A stretch of 28,144 nt of DNA, from positions 1 through 28,144 of the forward strand of contig CAJTUT010000015.1 in NCBI GenBank assembly GCA_910579455.1. The letters are read 5' to 3'. Each line of letters starts with the position of its first letter. The stretch's first letter is position 1. The position numbers were made by a program, and so were the translations under genes. Shown in pieces: positions 1 to 7,536 of the stretch. A model generated the notes under the pieces. That model did no database searches. It was not told the origin of the DNA and saw only the letters and a program-made list of their open reading frames with translations. The stretch is from an uncultured Bacilli bacterium (GTDB taxonomy: Bacteria > Bacillota_I > Bacilli_A > RF39 > UBA660).

Positions 1-1
1 C

Positions 2-223
2 ATATGGATGTATAACTATTTATATAAATCAAATAATTATGGAGGAACACAGAATGATGATTCTACATATGGAAATCTAAGAAACGGAGGGTATTGGACC
101 ATGTCGTCGTATGGGACTAACTTTCAAGGTGCCTGTTTAGTGTTAAAATCTGGTATCTGGAGTGCCAGTAGAGTATACGAGACAGCCTATGGGGCTCGTG
201 CGGTAGTAGTAGTTAATAAATAA
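2..223 (+). CDS. C-terminal fragment of exported TasA-like / DUF6273-like protein (5' cut by window edge)
   Basis: The frame is open from base 2 to the TAA at 221-223, and the gene clearly begins outside the window. The fragment reads IWMYNYL at its left edge and ends in YGARAVVVVNK. It aligns without long gaps to the last ~70 residues of the protein at 24614-26002: KWMYNYL near residue 392, then NYGG, GYWTMS, and a terminal GVRAVIVINK. The ATG at base 8 is therefore an internal Met, not a start. The shared pattern (W-M-x-NYL, NYGG, YWTMS, G-x-RAV-x-V-x-NK) looks like the end of a compact extracellular domain of the DUF6273 type. That family name comes from memory of the pattern, not a search. 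Function is unknown. Being a paralogue of the right-hand gene, it is probably also surface-anchored or secreted. Confidence 0.8.
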   Translation: MWMYNYLYKSNNYGGTQNDDSTYGNLRNGGYWTMSSYGTNFQGACLVLKSGIWSASRVYETAYGARAVVVVNK

Positions 224-246
224 TTTAAGTGGGTCAAATTGTTGAC

Positions 247-273
247 TTTTTTCTTTTCAATAAAAAGAAAAAA
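247..273. repeat. Perfect 11-bp A/T inverted repeat upstream of ftsK
   Basis: TTTTTTCTTTT at 247-257 is mirrored by AAAAGAAAAAA at 263-273 around the loop CAATA. It has no G/C-rich core and no trailing T-run, so it is a poor terminator. It covers the putative -35 region of the ftsK promoter. Confidence 0.6.
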
Positions 274-282
274 TGGTATAAT
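254..282 (+). promoter_or_regulatory. Promoter of ftsK (extended -10)
   Basis: The -10 box TATAAT lies at 277-282 and is preceded by TGG at 274-276, an extended -10. A weak -35, TTTTCA, lies at 254-259 with a 17-bp spacer. The ribosome site AAGGAG at 292-297 follows, 9 nt before the ATG at 307. This placement shows that translation does not begin at the in-frame GTG at 229, which lies upstream of the promoter. Confidence 0.7.
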
Positions 283-306
283 TTTTATAGTAAGGAGTAT
301 ATCATT

Positions 307-2550
307 ATGGCAAAAAAGAAAAAATCAAAAACTAGCAAAAAAGAATTTCAACATAGTGCGGAGTTGTATGGTGTCTTATATATTTTATGTGCAATTTTAG
401 GACTAGGTAAATATGGTCCTGTTGGAAGGTTTATTACGTCCTTCTTTGTTTTCTTGTTTGGGTCTATTTACATGGTATTTTTAGTGGTACTATTAGTTAT
501 TGGTGGATATTTAGTAATTAAAAGAGAATGGCCTGACTTTTTTACTTCCAAACTAATAGGGATTTATCTTTTTGTATTAGGTATTTTAATTTTAATGCAT
601 AAAGAATTTGTTGTGCAAAATGATGGAAGTATGATGATGATTTTTAAAGAAACAATGAATCAATTAGTCAGTGTTTTTCACTCTATTATGCAAACTGGAA
701 AATTTTCTGATGTATTAGCTGTAGGAGGAGGAATTATTGGAGGAGTATTTGCAATTTTATTTGATAAATTATTTTCCTATACTGGAATGCAAATAGTAGC
801 ATGGACTTTAGTAGGATTAGGGGTAGCCTTATTTACAGGATTTTCTATCGTAGATAAAGTAAAAGAAAAGGTAGTAAACAGAATTCCAAAGAAAAAAGAA
901 AAGAAAGAAGAAAAAGAGGTTATAATTAGTGATGGTGCAGAAGAGGAAGTATCAGATTCTAAAGAGGATAATAATAGAATTAAAATATCCAGTATTGATG
1001 AGATTACTAAGGCAAATAAAGAAGAGATTCCAATAGAAGATAAGAATAAGGAAAAACCACTATCTAAAAATAAAAATTATCAGCTCCCTAGCTTAGATAT
1101 TTTAGATAAGCCAAAGAAAAAGTCAAAAGGAACAGATCAAAGTTTAATTGAAAAAAATATTATAACATTAGAAAAAGTGTTAAAGGACTTTAAAATTATT
1201 GGAAAAGTGGTAGAGGTTCATATTGGACCTACTGTTGTTCAATACGAGTTAGAAATTGCAAGTGGTACAAGAGTAAATAAAATTACAGCAATTAATAGGG
1301 AAATATCTTTAGCACTTGCAAAAAAAGACGTTAGAATTGAGGCACCAATTCCAGGAAAAAACACAGTTGGAATTGAGTTTGCAAATGATTCTCCATCACC
1401 TGTTAGTTTTTATGAAATTATTAGTAGTAAAAAAATGCAAAATTCCATGGATAAGAAATTAATGGTTCCTCTAGGAAAAAGTATCATGGGAGATATCGGT
1501 GTTTGTGAAATTAATAAAATGCCTCACTTATTAGTAGCAGGTACAACAGGTAGTGGTAAATCAGTTTGTGTTAACGGAATTATTTGTTCAATACTAATGA
1601 GAGCAACCCCAGATGAAGTAAAATTAGTTATGGTAGATCCAAAGGTAGTAGAGTTATCTGTATACAATGGGGTTCCTCATTTATTAAGACCTGTTGTTAC
1701 CGATCCAAAACAAGCCGCTATTGCCCTTAGTAAGATGGTTGCAGAAATGGAGAGAAGATATAATGTATTTAGTGAGTCTAAAACAAAGAATATAGAAGGA
1801 TATAATGCATATGTTGATAAATGGAATCAAAAGCATACCAATGAAGAAGAACAAAAGGAAAAAATGCCATACATTGTAATCATTATAGATGAGCTTGCAG
1901 ATTTAATGATGGTGGCGGCAAAAGAGGTGGAAGATTCGATTCTTAGAATTACTCAAAAAGCTCGTGCAGCAGGAATGCATTTAATTGTTGCAACACAACG
2001 TCCATCTACAGAAGTTATCACAGGATTAATAAAAGCCAATATTCCATCTCGTATTGCCTTTTCTGTAGGATCTGGAATTGATTCTAGAACTATTCTTGAT
2101 CAAACAGGTGCAGAACAACTTTTGGGAAAGGGAGATATGCTCTTTTTACCGATTGGAATGAATTCACCATTACGTATTCAAGGTTCTTTTATAACAGATG
2201 ATGAAATTAAAAGAATTATTGATTATACAACATCTCAGCAAGAGGTTGTATATGATGATGCTTTAGTTAATTTAGAAAATGTAGCTGGTGAGCAAAGTGT
2301 CACATCAGGAGATAATAATTCAGTAGCAAGCGATGAAGCGGATCCTCTATATAATGAGATAGTAGAATTTGTAATTAATACTCAAAAAGCAAGTGCATCT
2401 CTTTTACAAAGGAGATTTAAACTAGGATATAATAGGGCAGCTAGAATTATAGATTTATTAGAAGAAAAGGGTATTATAGGTCCTGCAAATGGATCAAAAC
2501 CTAGGGAAGTATTAGTGCAGCTAGATAAAAATGAAGCAACAGAAGAATAG
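307..2550 (+). CDS. ftsK: DNA translocase FtsK/SpoIIIE
   Basis: This is a membrane-anchored, septal ATP-driven DNA pump that clears chromosomal DNA from the closing division septum. The protein is 747 aa. It has a basic N-terminus, about four to five hydrophobic segments between residues 22 and 180, a charged Lys/Glu-rich linker (about 185-300), then the RecA-like motor. Walker A is GTTGSGKS (412-419) and Walker B is VIIIDELADLM, with the DE pair near 528-529. The C-terminal gamma winged helix is intact (SLLQRRFKLGYNRAARIID), as needed for reading polarity sequences on DNA. Length and order match the family. The ATG at 307 is chosen because AAGGAG precedes it and the promoter lies downstream of the earlier in-frame GTG. 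In Bacillus, spoIIIE lies close to ymfF/ymfH and rnjB; here the M16 pair follows after deoD. Whether it also serves sporulation cannot be told. Confidence 0.96.
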   Translation: MAKKKKSKTSKKEFQHSAELYGVLYILCAILGLGKYGPVGRFITSFFVFLFGSIYMVFLVVLLVIGGYLVIKREWPDFFTSKLIGIYLFVLGILILMHKEFVVQNDGSMMMIFKETMNQLVSVFHSIMQTGKFSDVLAVGGGIIGGVFAILFDKLFSYTGMQIVAWTLVGLGVALFTGFSIVDKVKEKVVNRIPKKKEKKEEKEVIISDGAEEEVSDSKEDNNRIKISSIDEITKANKEEIPIEDKNKEKPLSKNKNYQLPSLDILDKPKKKSKGTDQSLIEKNIITLEKVLKDFKIIGKVVEVHIGPTVVQYELEIASGTRVNKITAINREISLALAKKDVRIEAPIPGKNTVGIEFANDSPSPVSFYEIISSKKMQNSMDKKLMVPLGKSIMGDIGVCEINKMPHLLVAGTTGSGKSVCVNGIICSILMRATPDEVKLVMVDPKVVELSVYNGVPHLLRPVVTDPKQAAIALSKMVAEMERRYNVFSESKTKNIEGYNAYVDKWNQKHTNEEEQKEKMPYIVIIIDELADLMMVAAKEVEDSILRITQKARAAGMHLIVATQRPSTEVITGLIKANIPSRIAFSVGSGIDSRTILDQTGAEQLLGKGDMLFLPIGMNSPLRIQGSFITDDEIKRIIDYTTSQQEVVYDDALVNLENVAGEQSVTSGDNNSVASDEADPLYNEIVEFVINTQKASASLLQRRFKLGYNRAARIIDLLEEKGIIGPANGSKPREVLVQLDKNEATEE

Positions 2551-2576
2551 AGTTGTTTATTAGAATAGTATGAGTT

Positions 2577-2606
2577 AAAGAGAATAAGAAATTATTTTCT
2601 TTTTGT
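2577..2606 (+). terminator. Terminator after ftsK
   Basis: AAAGAGAATAA and TTATTTTCTTT can pair around a GAAA loop with one G-U wobble, and the stem runs directly into a T-rich tract. The stem is A/T-rich, like others in this window. Confidence 0.55.
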
Positions 2607-2633
2607 TTTAGTAAAAACTTGAAATTTCTATGA

Positions 2634-2662
2634 TTTACATCTAAAATAATACATGCTATAAT
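2634..2662 (+). promoter_or_regulatory. Promoter of deoD-ymfF-ymfH
   Basis: TTTACA (2634-2639) is followed after 17 bp by TATAAT (2657-2662), with TGC directly upstream of the -10. It lies just after the ftsK terminator and 22 nt before the deoD ATG. Confidence 0.75.
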
Positions 2663-2684
2663 GAACTAGGAAAGAAGGAGAGTT

Positions 2685-3407
2685 ATGCCAACCACTCATA
2701 TTGAAGCAGAACAGTCAGATATTGCCAAAATAGTGCTGATGCCAGGGGATCCTCTAAGGGCCAAGTATATAGCAGATAAGTTTTTAAAAGATGTAAGAAT
2801 AGTAAATAAAGTACGTAATATGTATGCTTACACTGGTTATTATCAAGATAAAAAAGTAACCATTTTTCCATCTGGTATGGGAATTCCAAGTATAGGAATT
2901 TATGCTTATGAATTGTATCATTTTTATGGAGTAGAAGAAATTATTAGAATTGGTACTAGTGGTTCTAATAATCAAGAATTAAATTTATTAGATATTGTTG
3001 TAGCATCAGCCTCATATTCTCTATCCAACTATCCAAAACTTTTTGATGGAGATGAAATTCATTTAATAGATGCTGATAAAAATTTAAATCAAAGAATAAA
3101 AGCGGCTGCAATCAGAAATAATATTAATATAAAAGAAGGGAATATTATTACTAGTGATATTTTTGACCCTTATATTGATTTTGATAAATACATAAAAAAT
3201 TATCCAGAAAATAAGGAATTTCTAGCAATGGAAATGGAAGCCTTTGGGTTATTTTATCTAGCAAAAAAGTTAAATAAAAAGGCAGGTTGTTTATTAACAA
3301 TTGTTGATATTATAGGAAAAGAAAAAAAAGAATCTATTAGTAGTGAAGATAGGGAAAAAAGCTTAGATCAAATGATAAAGGTAGCCCTTGAATCGATCCA
3401 GTCATAA
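2685..3407 (+). CDS. deoD: Purine nucleoside phosphorylase, DeoD type
   Basis: Phosphorolyses purine (deoxy)ribonucleosides to free base plus (deoxy)ribose-1-phosphate in the cytosolic salvage pathway. The 240-aa length is typical of the hexameric DeoD class. Family landmarks are visible: His5 after MPTT, phosphate-site arginines at about 25 (GDPLRAKY), 44 (NKVRNM) and 88 (IIRIG), the substrate motif AMEMEA at 181-186, and catalytic Asp208 in LLTIVDII with the partner Arg223 in EDREKS. The usual T-x-S-D-H block is altered to TIVDI, so the Ser and His beside the catalytic Asp differ; base specificity might be shifted, but the core pair is kept. GAAGGAG precedes the ATG. Only 41 bp separate it from the M16 genes, with no terminator visible, so the three genes are probably co-transcribed. 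Confidence 0.93.
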   Translation: MPTTHIEAEQSDIAKIVLMPGDPLRAKYIADKFLKDVRIVNKVRNMYAYTGYYQDKKVTIFPSGMGIPSIGIYAYELYHFYGVEEIIRIGTSGSNNQELNLLDIVVASASYSLSNYPKLFDGDEIHLIDADKNLNQRIKAAAIRNNINIKEGNIITSDIFDPYIDFDKYIKNYPENKEFLAMEMEAFGLFYLAKKLNKKAGCLLTIVDIIGKEKKESISSEDREKSLDQMIKVALESIQS

Positions 3408-3448
3408 ATTCCAGAAATAAAGACATAATATAGTAGGAGGTGTATCGT

Positions 3449-4711
3449 ATGCAATATGTAAAAAAAGACTTAGGTTCCTATAAATTACACATGATTAAAA
3501 CAAATAAATTTAAAACAATCAAAACAAGAGTTTGTTTTAGAAGACCAATTAAGAAAAGTGAAATTACTATGAGAAATATTTTATGTAATATGTTTACTCA
3601 GTCCTCTAAAAATTATAAAACAAAAAGGGAGCTTGCTATTAAATCTCAGGACTTGTATGCAGCAACAATTGTAAGTAGTAATTCAAGACTAGGTAATTAT
3701 ATGAATACTGAAATCACTTTAACGGTCTTAAATGATAAATATACAGAGGATAATAATTTTAAGGATGCTTTGGATTTTTTAAGTGATGTAATTTATAATC
3801 CAAATGTAGAGGGGAATAAGTTTGATGATAAATCATTAGAAATTATTAAGTCCAATGCAAAAACAGGATTAGAGGGTCTAAAGGAAGATTCTAACTTATA
3901 TAGTGTGATAAGGTTACTGGAAAATATGGATGAGAATAGTCCGATCTCATATAGGGGAGTGGGTTATCTAGAGGATTTAGAAAAAATTAACAGTAGTAAT
4001 TTATATACCTATTATAAAAAAGTATTAGATAAGGATTTAATGGATATTTTTATTATAGGAGATATTGATTTTGTAGAAACAGAAGAATTAATTAGAAATT
4101 ATTTTCCAATTAAAACCTTTAAAAAGCAAAGAGCAGAATACTTGATTGAACAAGGCAAAAATAGAATTAGAAAAAGAACAATTATAGAAAAGGAAGAAAA
4201 TAATCAATCAAAATTAGCAATTGGTTGTCGGGTAATGGGGTTAAGTGAATATGAAAGGAATTATCCTTTAACCTTATACAACATCATTTTAGGTGCTGGA
4301 GATGACTCTAAATTATTTAGGGAGGTTAGAGAAAAAAAATCTTTATGCTATTATATTCATTCTGTTCCTAACAAACTAGATAATTTAATTATTATTAGAG
4401 CAGGAATTGATAAAGAAAATATCCAAAAAACAATTGATGTGGTAGAGCAACAAATAAATTTAATGCGTAAGGGAAAATTTAGTAAAGAAGATCTAAACAC
4501 AGCTAAAGAGTATTTTAATACAGCTTTAGATAACATTACAGAAAGTGAATCGTCTATCATAGATGCTTATTATATGATGGAATTGCTGGGAATTGATGAT
4601 ATTGAGCAAAGAAGAAATAAAATGGCAAAGGTTACAGTAGAAGAAATTGTAAAAGTTGCAAAGAAAGTAAAAATAGATACCATCTATTGTTTGGAGGGAA
4701 CGAACCAATGA
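3449..4711 (+). CDS. ymfF: M16 family peptidase-like protein, non-catalytic partner (YmfF-like)
   Basis: This 420-aa protein has the insulinase/pitrilysin (M16) fold by pattern but no HxxEH zinc motif in its N-terminal half. The C-terminal half carries the typical M16 block SKLFREVREKKSLCYYIHS, whose Arg and Tyr contribute to substrate binding in two-chain M16 peptidases. It overlaps the next gene by 4 bp (ATGA). The next protein has the zinc motif, so the pair likely forms a heterodimer resembling YmfF/YmfH of Bacillus or the alpha/beta subunits of mitochondrial processing peptidase. The start is ATG 3449, 8 nt after AGGAGG (3435-3440). An in-frame GTG at 3440 overlaps that ribosome site and is rejected. 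Substrate is unknown; related pairs process peptides. Confidence 0.85.
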   Translation: MQYVKKDLGSYKLHMIKTNKFKTIKTRVCFRRPIKKSEITMRNILCNMFTQSSKNYKTKRELAIKSQDLYAATIVSSNSRLGNYMNTEITLTVLNDKYTEDNNFKDALDFLSDVIYNPNVEGNKFDDKSLEIIKSNAKTGLEGLKEDSNLYSVIRLLENMDENSPISYRGVGYLEDLEKINSSNLYTYYKKVLDKDLMDIFIIGDIDFVETEELIRNYFPIKTFKKQRAEYLIEQGKNRIRKRTIIEKEENNQSKLAIGCRVMGLSEYERNYPLTLYNIILGAGDDSKLFREVREKKSLCYYIHSVPNKLDNLIIIRAGIDKENIQKTIDVVEQQINLMRKGKFSKEDLNTAKEYFNTALDNITESESSIIDAYYMMELLGIDDIEQRRNKMAKVTVEEIVKVAKKVKIDTIYCLEGTNQ

Positions 4712-6000
4712 AAGAAATCTCTTTAAAAGGATTAGATCAAAACTGTTTTATAGAAACCTTAAAAAATGGTTTAGAAATTGTTATGATACCATATAAAGAC
4801 AAGAAGAATTATTATATGACTTATGCAACAAGATATGGAAGTGAAATTAACTGTTTTGTTCCGAAAGGTGAGAAGAAGATGACTTCCTTTCCAAATGGAA
4901 TTGCTCACTTTCTAGAGCATAAAATGTTTGAGCAAGAAAATGGAGAGGATCCCTTTACGTTCTTTTCTAAAAGTGGTACAGGAGCTAATGCATCTACTTC
5001 TTTTAATAGTACACAATACATTTGTTATGGAACAAAAGAATTTGAACAAAATTTGAGGTTCTTATTAAATTATGTAAATGAACCTTATTTTACAGATGAA
5101 AATGTAGAAAAAGAAAAGGGAATTATCAAAGAAGAGATTAAAATGTATGATGATATTCCAGAAAGTGTTTTGGAAAATAAATTAAGGGAAATGATTTATC
5201 AAACATCACCAAGAAAATATGATATAGCAGGAACCACTTCAGATATAGATCAAATTACTAAAGAAGACTTATATAAATGCTATCATACATTCTACCAACC
5301 CAGTAATATGTTCCTTGTAATAGCAGGTAATTTTGATCCTTCTATAGCGTTAAAAATTATAGAAGAGGAGATCGGATCTATCGAATCAGATTCCACTAAT
5401 ATTAAAATTAAGGACTATAAGGAACCTAAATCTGTTTGTAAAAAAGAAGAAGAACTTTCTATTAATATCAAAGTTCCCAAAATAGGATTAGGATATAAAT
5501 TTTCTAAAGATAGTTTAGGAATAAAAGATGAGTTAGAACTTGATCTATATTTAGTTATGTTAACAACCTTACTGTTTGGGAGTTCATCATTATTTAGAGA
5601 AGAAGCTAGAAGTAAACATTTAATGACTAACTTCTATAATGAATGGGACACGATCAAGGATTATAAATCTCTAATGATCTTTTCTGAAACAGAAAATCCC
5701 GATCTATTAATAGGGGAAGTAGAAAAGGCATTACAAAATATAGAAATTACTGTAGAAGATGTGGAAAGAATCAAAAAAGTTTGGATTGCAAACGAAGTAA
5801 AAATGATTGATTATGTAGAGTCTACAATTTCTAATATTTATGATGATATGATTAGATATCATAGAGTTGTTGATAATAAAATTGAATTAATTAGAAAAAT
5901 GAATAAAAGAAAATTGGATAATCTAATTGATAATATGAAATTTACTAATCGTAGTAAAGTAATAATTTTACCAAAGAAGATTATAACCAGGGAACAATAA
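4708..6000 (+). CDS. ymfH: M16 family zinc peptidase, catalytic partner (YmfH-like)
   Basis: A 430-aa zinc metallopeptidase subunit. The inverted zinc motif HFLEH is present (His67, Glu70, His71, within GIAHFLEHKMFE), and a likely third ligand Glu at 142-143 lies in GIIKEEIKMY, about 72 residues further, as expected for M16. The second half is an M16-type non-catalytic lobe (SSSLFREEARSKH). Translation starts at ATG 4708, which overlaps the upstream stop by 4 bp, with GGAGGG 9 nt upstream inside the preceding gene, so the two are translationally coupled. The FtsK-M16-M16 neighbourhood resembles spoIIIE-ymfFH in Bacillus. No signal peptide is visible, so it is probably cytoplasmic. Confidence 0.88.
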   Translation: MKEISLKGLDQNCFIETLKNGLEIVMIPYKDKKNYYMTYATRYGSEINCFVPKGEKKMTSFPNGIAHFLEHKMFEQENGEDPFTFFSKSGTGANASTSFNSTQYICYGTKEFEQNLRFLLNYVNEPYFTDENVEKEKGIIKEEIKMYDDIPESVLENKLREMIYQTSPRKYDIAGTTSDIDQITKEDLYKCYHTFYQPSNMFLVIAGNFDPSIALKIIEEEIGSIESDSTNIKIKDYKEPKSVCKKEEELSINIKVPKIGLGYKFSKDSLGIKDELELDLYLVMLTTLLFGSSSLFREEARSKHLMTNFYNEWDTIKDYKSLMIFSETENPDLLIGEVEKALQNIEITVEDVERIKKVWIANEVKMIDYVESTISNIYDDMIRYHRVVDNKIELIRKMNKRKLDNLIDNMKFTNRSKVIILPKKIITREQ

Positions 6001-6073
6001 TATAATCTTAAAAATTTATAATGGGTCTTTGCCTGTTCATAATTGTATCGTTTTCAATAATGCTATAAAAAAT

Positions 6074-6103
6074 CAATAAACTAATTGTTGACATTATTTA
6101 TTG
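6074..6103. repeat. Palindrome over the -35 box of the 6140 gene
   Basis: CAATAAACTAAT (6074-6085) and ATTATTTATTG (6093-6103) are complementary apart from one bulged C, around a 7-base centre. The TTGACA -35 hexamer sits inside the structure. The placement suggests an operator, but this is inference. Confidence 0.5.
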
Positions 6104-6116
6104 AATATGATATATA
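6088..6116 (+). promoter_or_regulatory. Promoter of the 6140 gene
   Basis: A perfect -35 TTGACA (6088-6093), a 17-bp spacer, and TATATA (6111-6116) with upstream TGA at 6108-6110. It overlaps any longer reading of the downstream gene, fixing the start at ATG 6140 behind AAGGGGGAT. Confidence 0.75.
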
Positions 6117-6139
6117 CTTATATGACAAGGGGGATCTAT

Positions 6140-6574
6140 ATGTCATATGTAAATGTTAGATTACGAAATCCTGACATAATTTTAATACCAATTACAGAGG
6201 ATGAAAAAGAATGTTTAGATGAGGAAGATTTATATGTTTTATATAAACTACCAGACTCTAAACAAATTCAAATTGGTATGCTATCACCATCAATGCGAGA
6301 ATATTTTCCATCAACAACAAATATTTGGAATTTGATTTATGCAACTTCAAAGGCATATTTCTATAATGGAGGTTCAGAGTTAGAAGCTGAGTCCTCTCAA
6401 ATAACGGAAAGACCTGTTTATAGAGTTGGTCCTACTGATGATAGAACGGTAAATGAATATACTATTTTAAATGCAACAGATGAGAATAATTTGTCAATTT
6501 GTCTTAAAGATGTGATTGAAGGAAATTACATAGTAGAGAAAAGTTCACCATCGATACTTAGAAAAACAAAGTAA
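6140..6574 (+). CDS. Hypothetical protein, 144 aa
   Basis: I do not recognise a family. The 144-aa product has no signal peptide or transmembrane segment and looks like a soluble mixed alpha/beta protein. The N-terminal third is acidic (ITEDEKECLDEEDL) and predicted to mix strands and helices. The middle has SPSMREYFPSTTNIW and a Tyr-rich stretch. The C-terminal tail is basic. ATG 6140 is chosen because AAGGGGGAT precedes it and the promoter lies immediately upstream. The gene is monocistronic: its own strong promoter in front and a hairpin terminator at its stop codon. The palindrome across the -35 box suggests it is specifically regulated, perhaps by itself. Coding probability is high from frame integrity and signals; function is unknown. 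Confidence 0.75.
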   Translation: MSYVNVRLRNPDIILIPITEDEKECLDEEDLYVLYKLPDSKQIQIGMLSPSMREYFPSTTNIWNLIYATSKAYFYNGGSELEAESSQITERPVYRVGPTDDRTVNEYTILNATDENNLSICLKDVIEGNYIVEKSSPSILRKTK

Positions 6575-6594
6575 CAATTAATTTTGTTATTTTT
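6569..6594 (+). terminator. Terminator of the 6140 gene
   Basis: AAAGTAACAA pairs with TTGTTATTTT (one G-U) around TTAATT and continues as a T-run. The hairpin includes the stop codon of the gene. Confidence 0.5.
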
Positions 6595-6613
6595 TATTTA
6601 ATCTAGTTTTATA

Positions 6614-6622
6614 TGGTATAAT
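6614..6622 (+). promoter_or_regulatory. Extended -10 promoter of the ABC exporter genes
   Basis: TGG followed directly by TATAAT (6617-6622), 17 nt before the ATG. No convincing -35 is present; the region upstream is the T-rich tail of the preceding terminator. Confidence 0.6.
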
Positions 6623-6639
6623 GGAAAAGAGGTGAAGAT

Positions 6640-7536
6640 ATGCTTAAAGTGGAAAATATCCAAAAAACTTATGGGAATTTAGTGGCAGTTAATCAATTAT
6701 CTTTTGAAGTAAAAGATGGAGAAATATTTGGGTTACTAGGAGAAAATGGTGCTGGGAAAACGACGACATTTAGAATGATTATGGGACTTCTAGAATCAGA
6801 TAGTGGAAAGATTTTGTTGGATAATAAAAAAATTGATTATAGTATTACTGACAAAATTGGTTTTGTAACAGAAGAGAGAAGCCTACTTACAAAAATGACA
6901 GTAAAGGAACAGATTCTTTACTATGGTGCTTTAAAAGGAATGTCTGAAGAGAAGATATTACAAGAATTAAAGTATTGGTTAAATAAATTTGAAATTAAGA
7001 AATATGAAAATAAAAAGATTAAGGAGTTAAGCAAAGGAAACCAACAAAAGATTCAATTTATATCAGCAGTTATTAATCATCCTAAGCTTTTAATTTTAGA
7101 TGAACCATTTACAGGCTTAGATCCAATTAATGTTAAACTCCTAAAGGAAGCTGTTTACGAGTTGAAAGGGGAAGGATGTTCTATTATATTTTCTTCTCAT
7201 CAAATGGAGCATATTGAGGAGTTTTGTGAAAAGTTAATTATTTTAGTAAAAGGTGAGGTAATACTAGAAGGATATTTAAAAAATATTAAAAAGTCATATG
7301 GTATCAAAAAGGTAGTAATTAAGGGTGAAAATATAGATATGACTAAAATAGAAAAGATAGAATCTGTAGAAGACATTAAAAATATGAACGGAGAAATTAT
7401 AGTTCATATTTCTGATGAAAAAGCGGTAGAAAAAATATTTAATGTTATTAAAAAATGCAAAATTCTAAAATTTGAAGCATTAGAACCATCCTTAAACGAG
7501 ATATTCATTGAGAAAGTAGGAAATAGTCATGAATAA
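6640..7536 (+). CDS. ABC transporter ATP-binding protein (NatA-like)
   Basis: This is the cytoplasmic ATPase subunit of an ABC-2-type exporter. In 298 aa the landmarks are Walker A GENGAGKTT (34-42), the signature LSKGN (130-134) followed by QQK, Walker B LLILDEP (150-156) with D-loop GLD, and the switch His in SSHQM (187). The last ~90 residues form the extra C-terminal domain seen in NatA/YhaQ-type ATPases. It overlaps the permease gene by 8 bp, so the two are co-translated. NatAB of Bacillus exports sodium; others of this type export drugs or peptides, so the substrate here is open. The ATG follows GAGGTGA with proper spacing. Confidence 0.9.
   Translation: MLKVENIQKTYGNLVAVNQLSFEVKDGEIFGLLGENGAGKTTTFRMIMGLLESDSGKILLDNKKIDYSITDKIGFVTEERSLLTKMTVKEQILYYGALKGMSEEKILQELKYWLNKFEIKKYENKKIKELSKGNQQKIQFISAVINHPKLLILDEPFTGLDPINVKLLKEAVYELKGEGCSIIFSSHQMEHIEEFCEKLIILVKGEVILEGYLKNIKKSYGIKKVVIKGENIDMTKIEKIESVEDIKNMNGEIIVHISDEKAVEKIFNVIKKCKILKFEALEPSLNEIFIEKVGNSHE

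Noticed and set aside
229..306. N-terminal extension of FtsK from GTG 229
   Set aside because: The stretch contains the -10 box and the ribosome site of the ATG at 307, and its translation is low-complexity.
2551..2684. Purine riboswitch upstream of deoD
   Set aside because: The gap is filled by the ftsK terminator and the promoter; only about 15 nt of leader remain, too short for an aptamer.
6101..6139. Longer start for the 6140 gene
   Set aside because: The extension would begin upstream of the -10 box and has no ribosome site.
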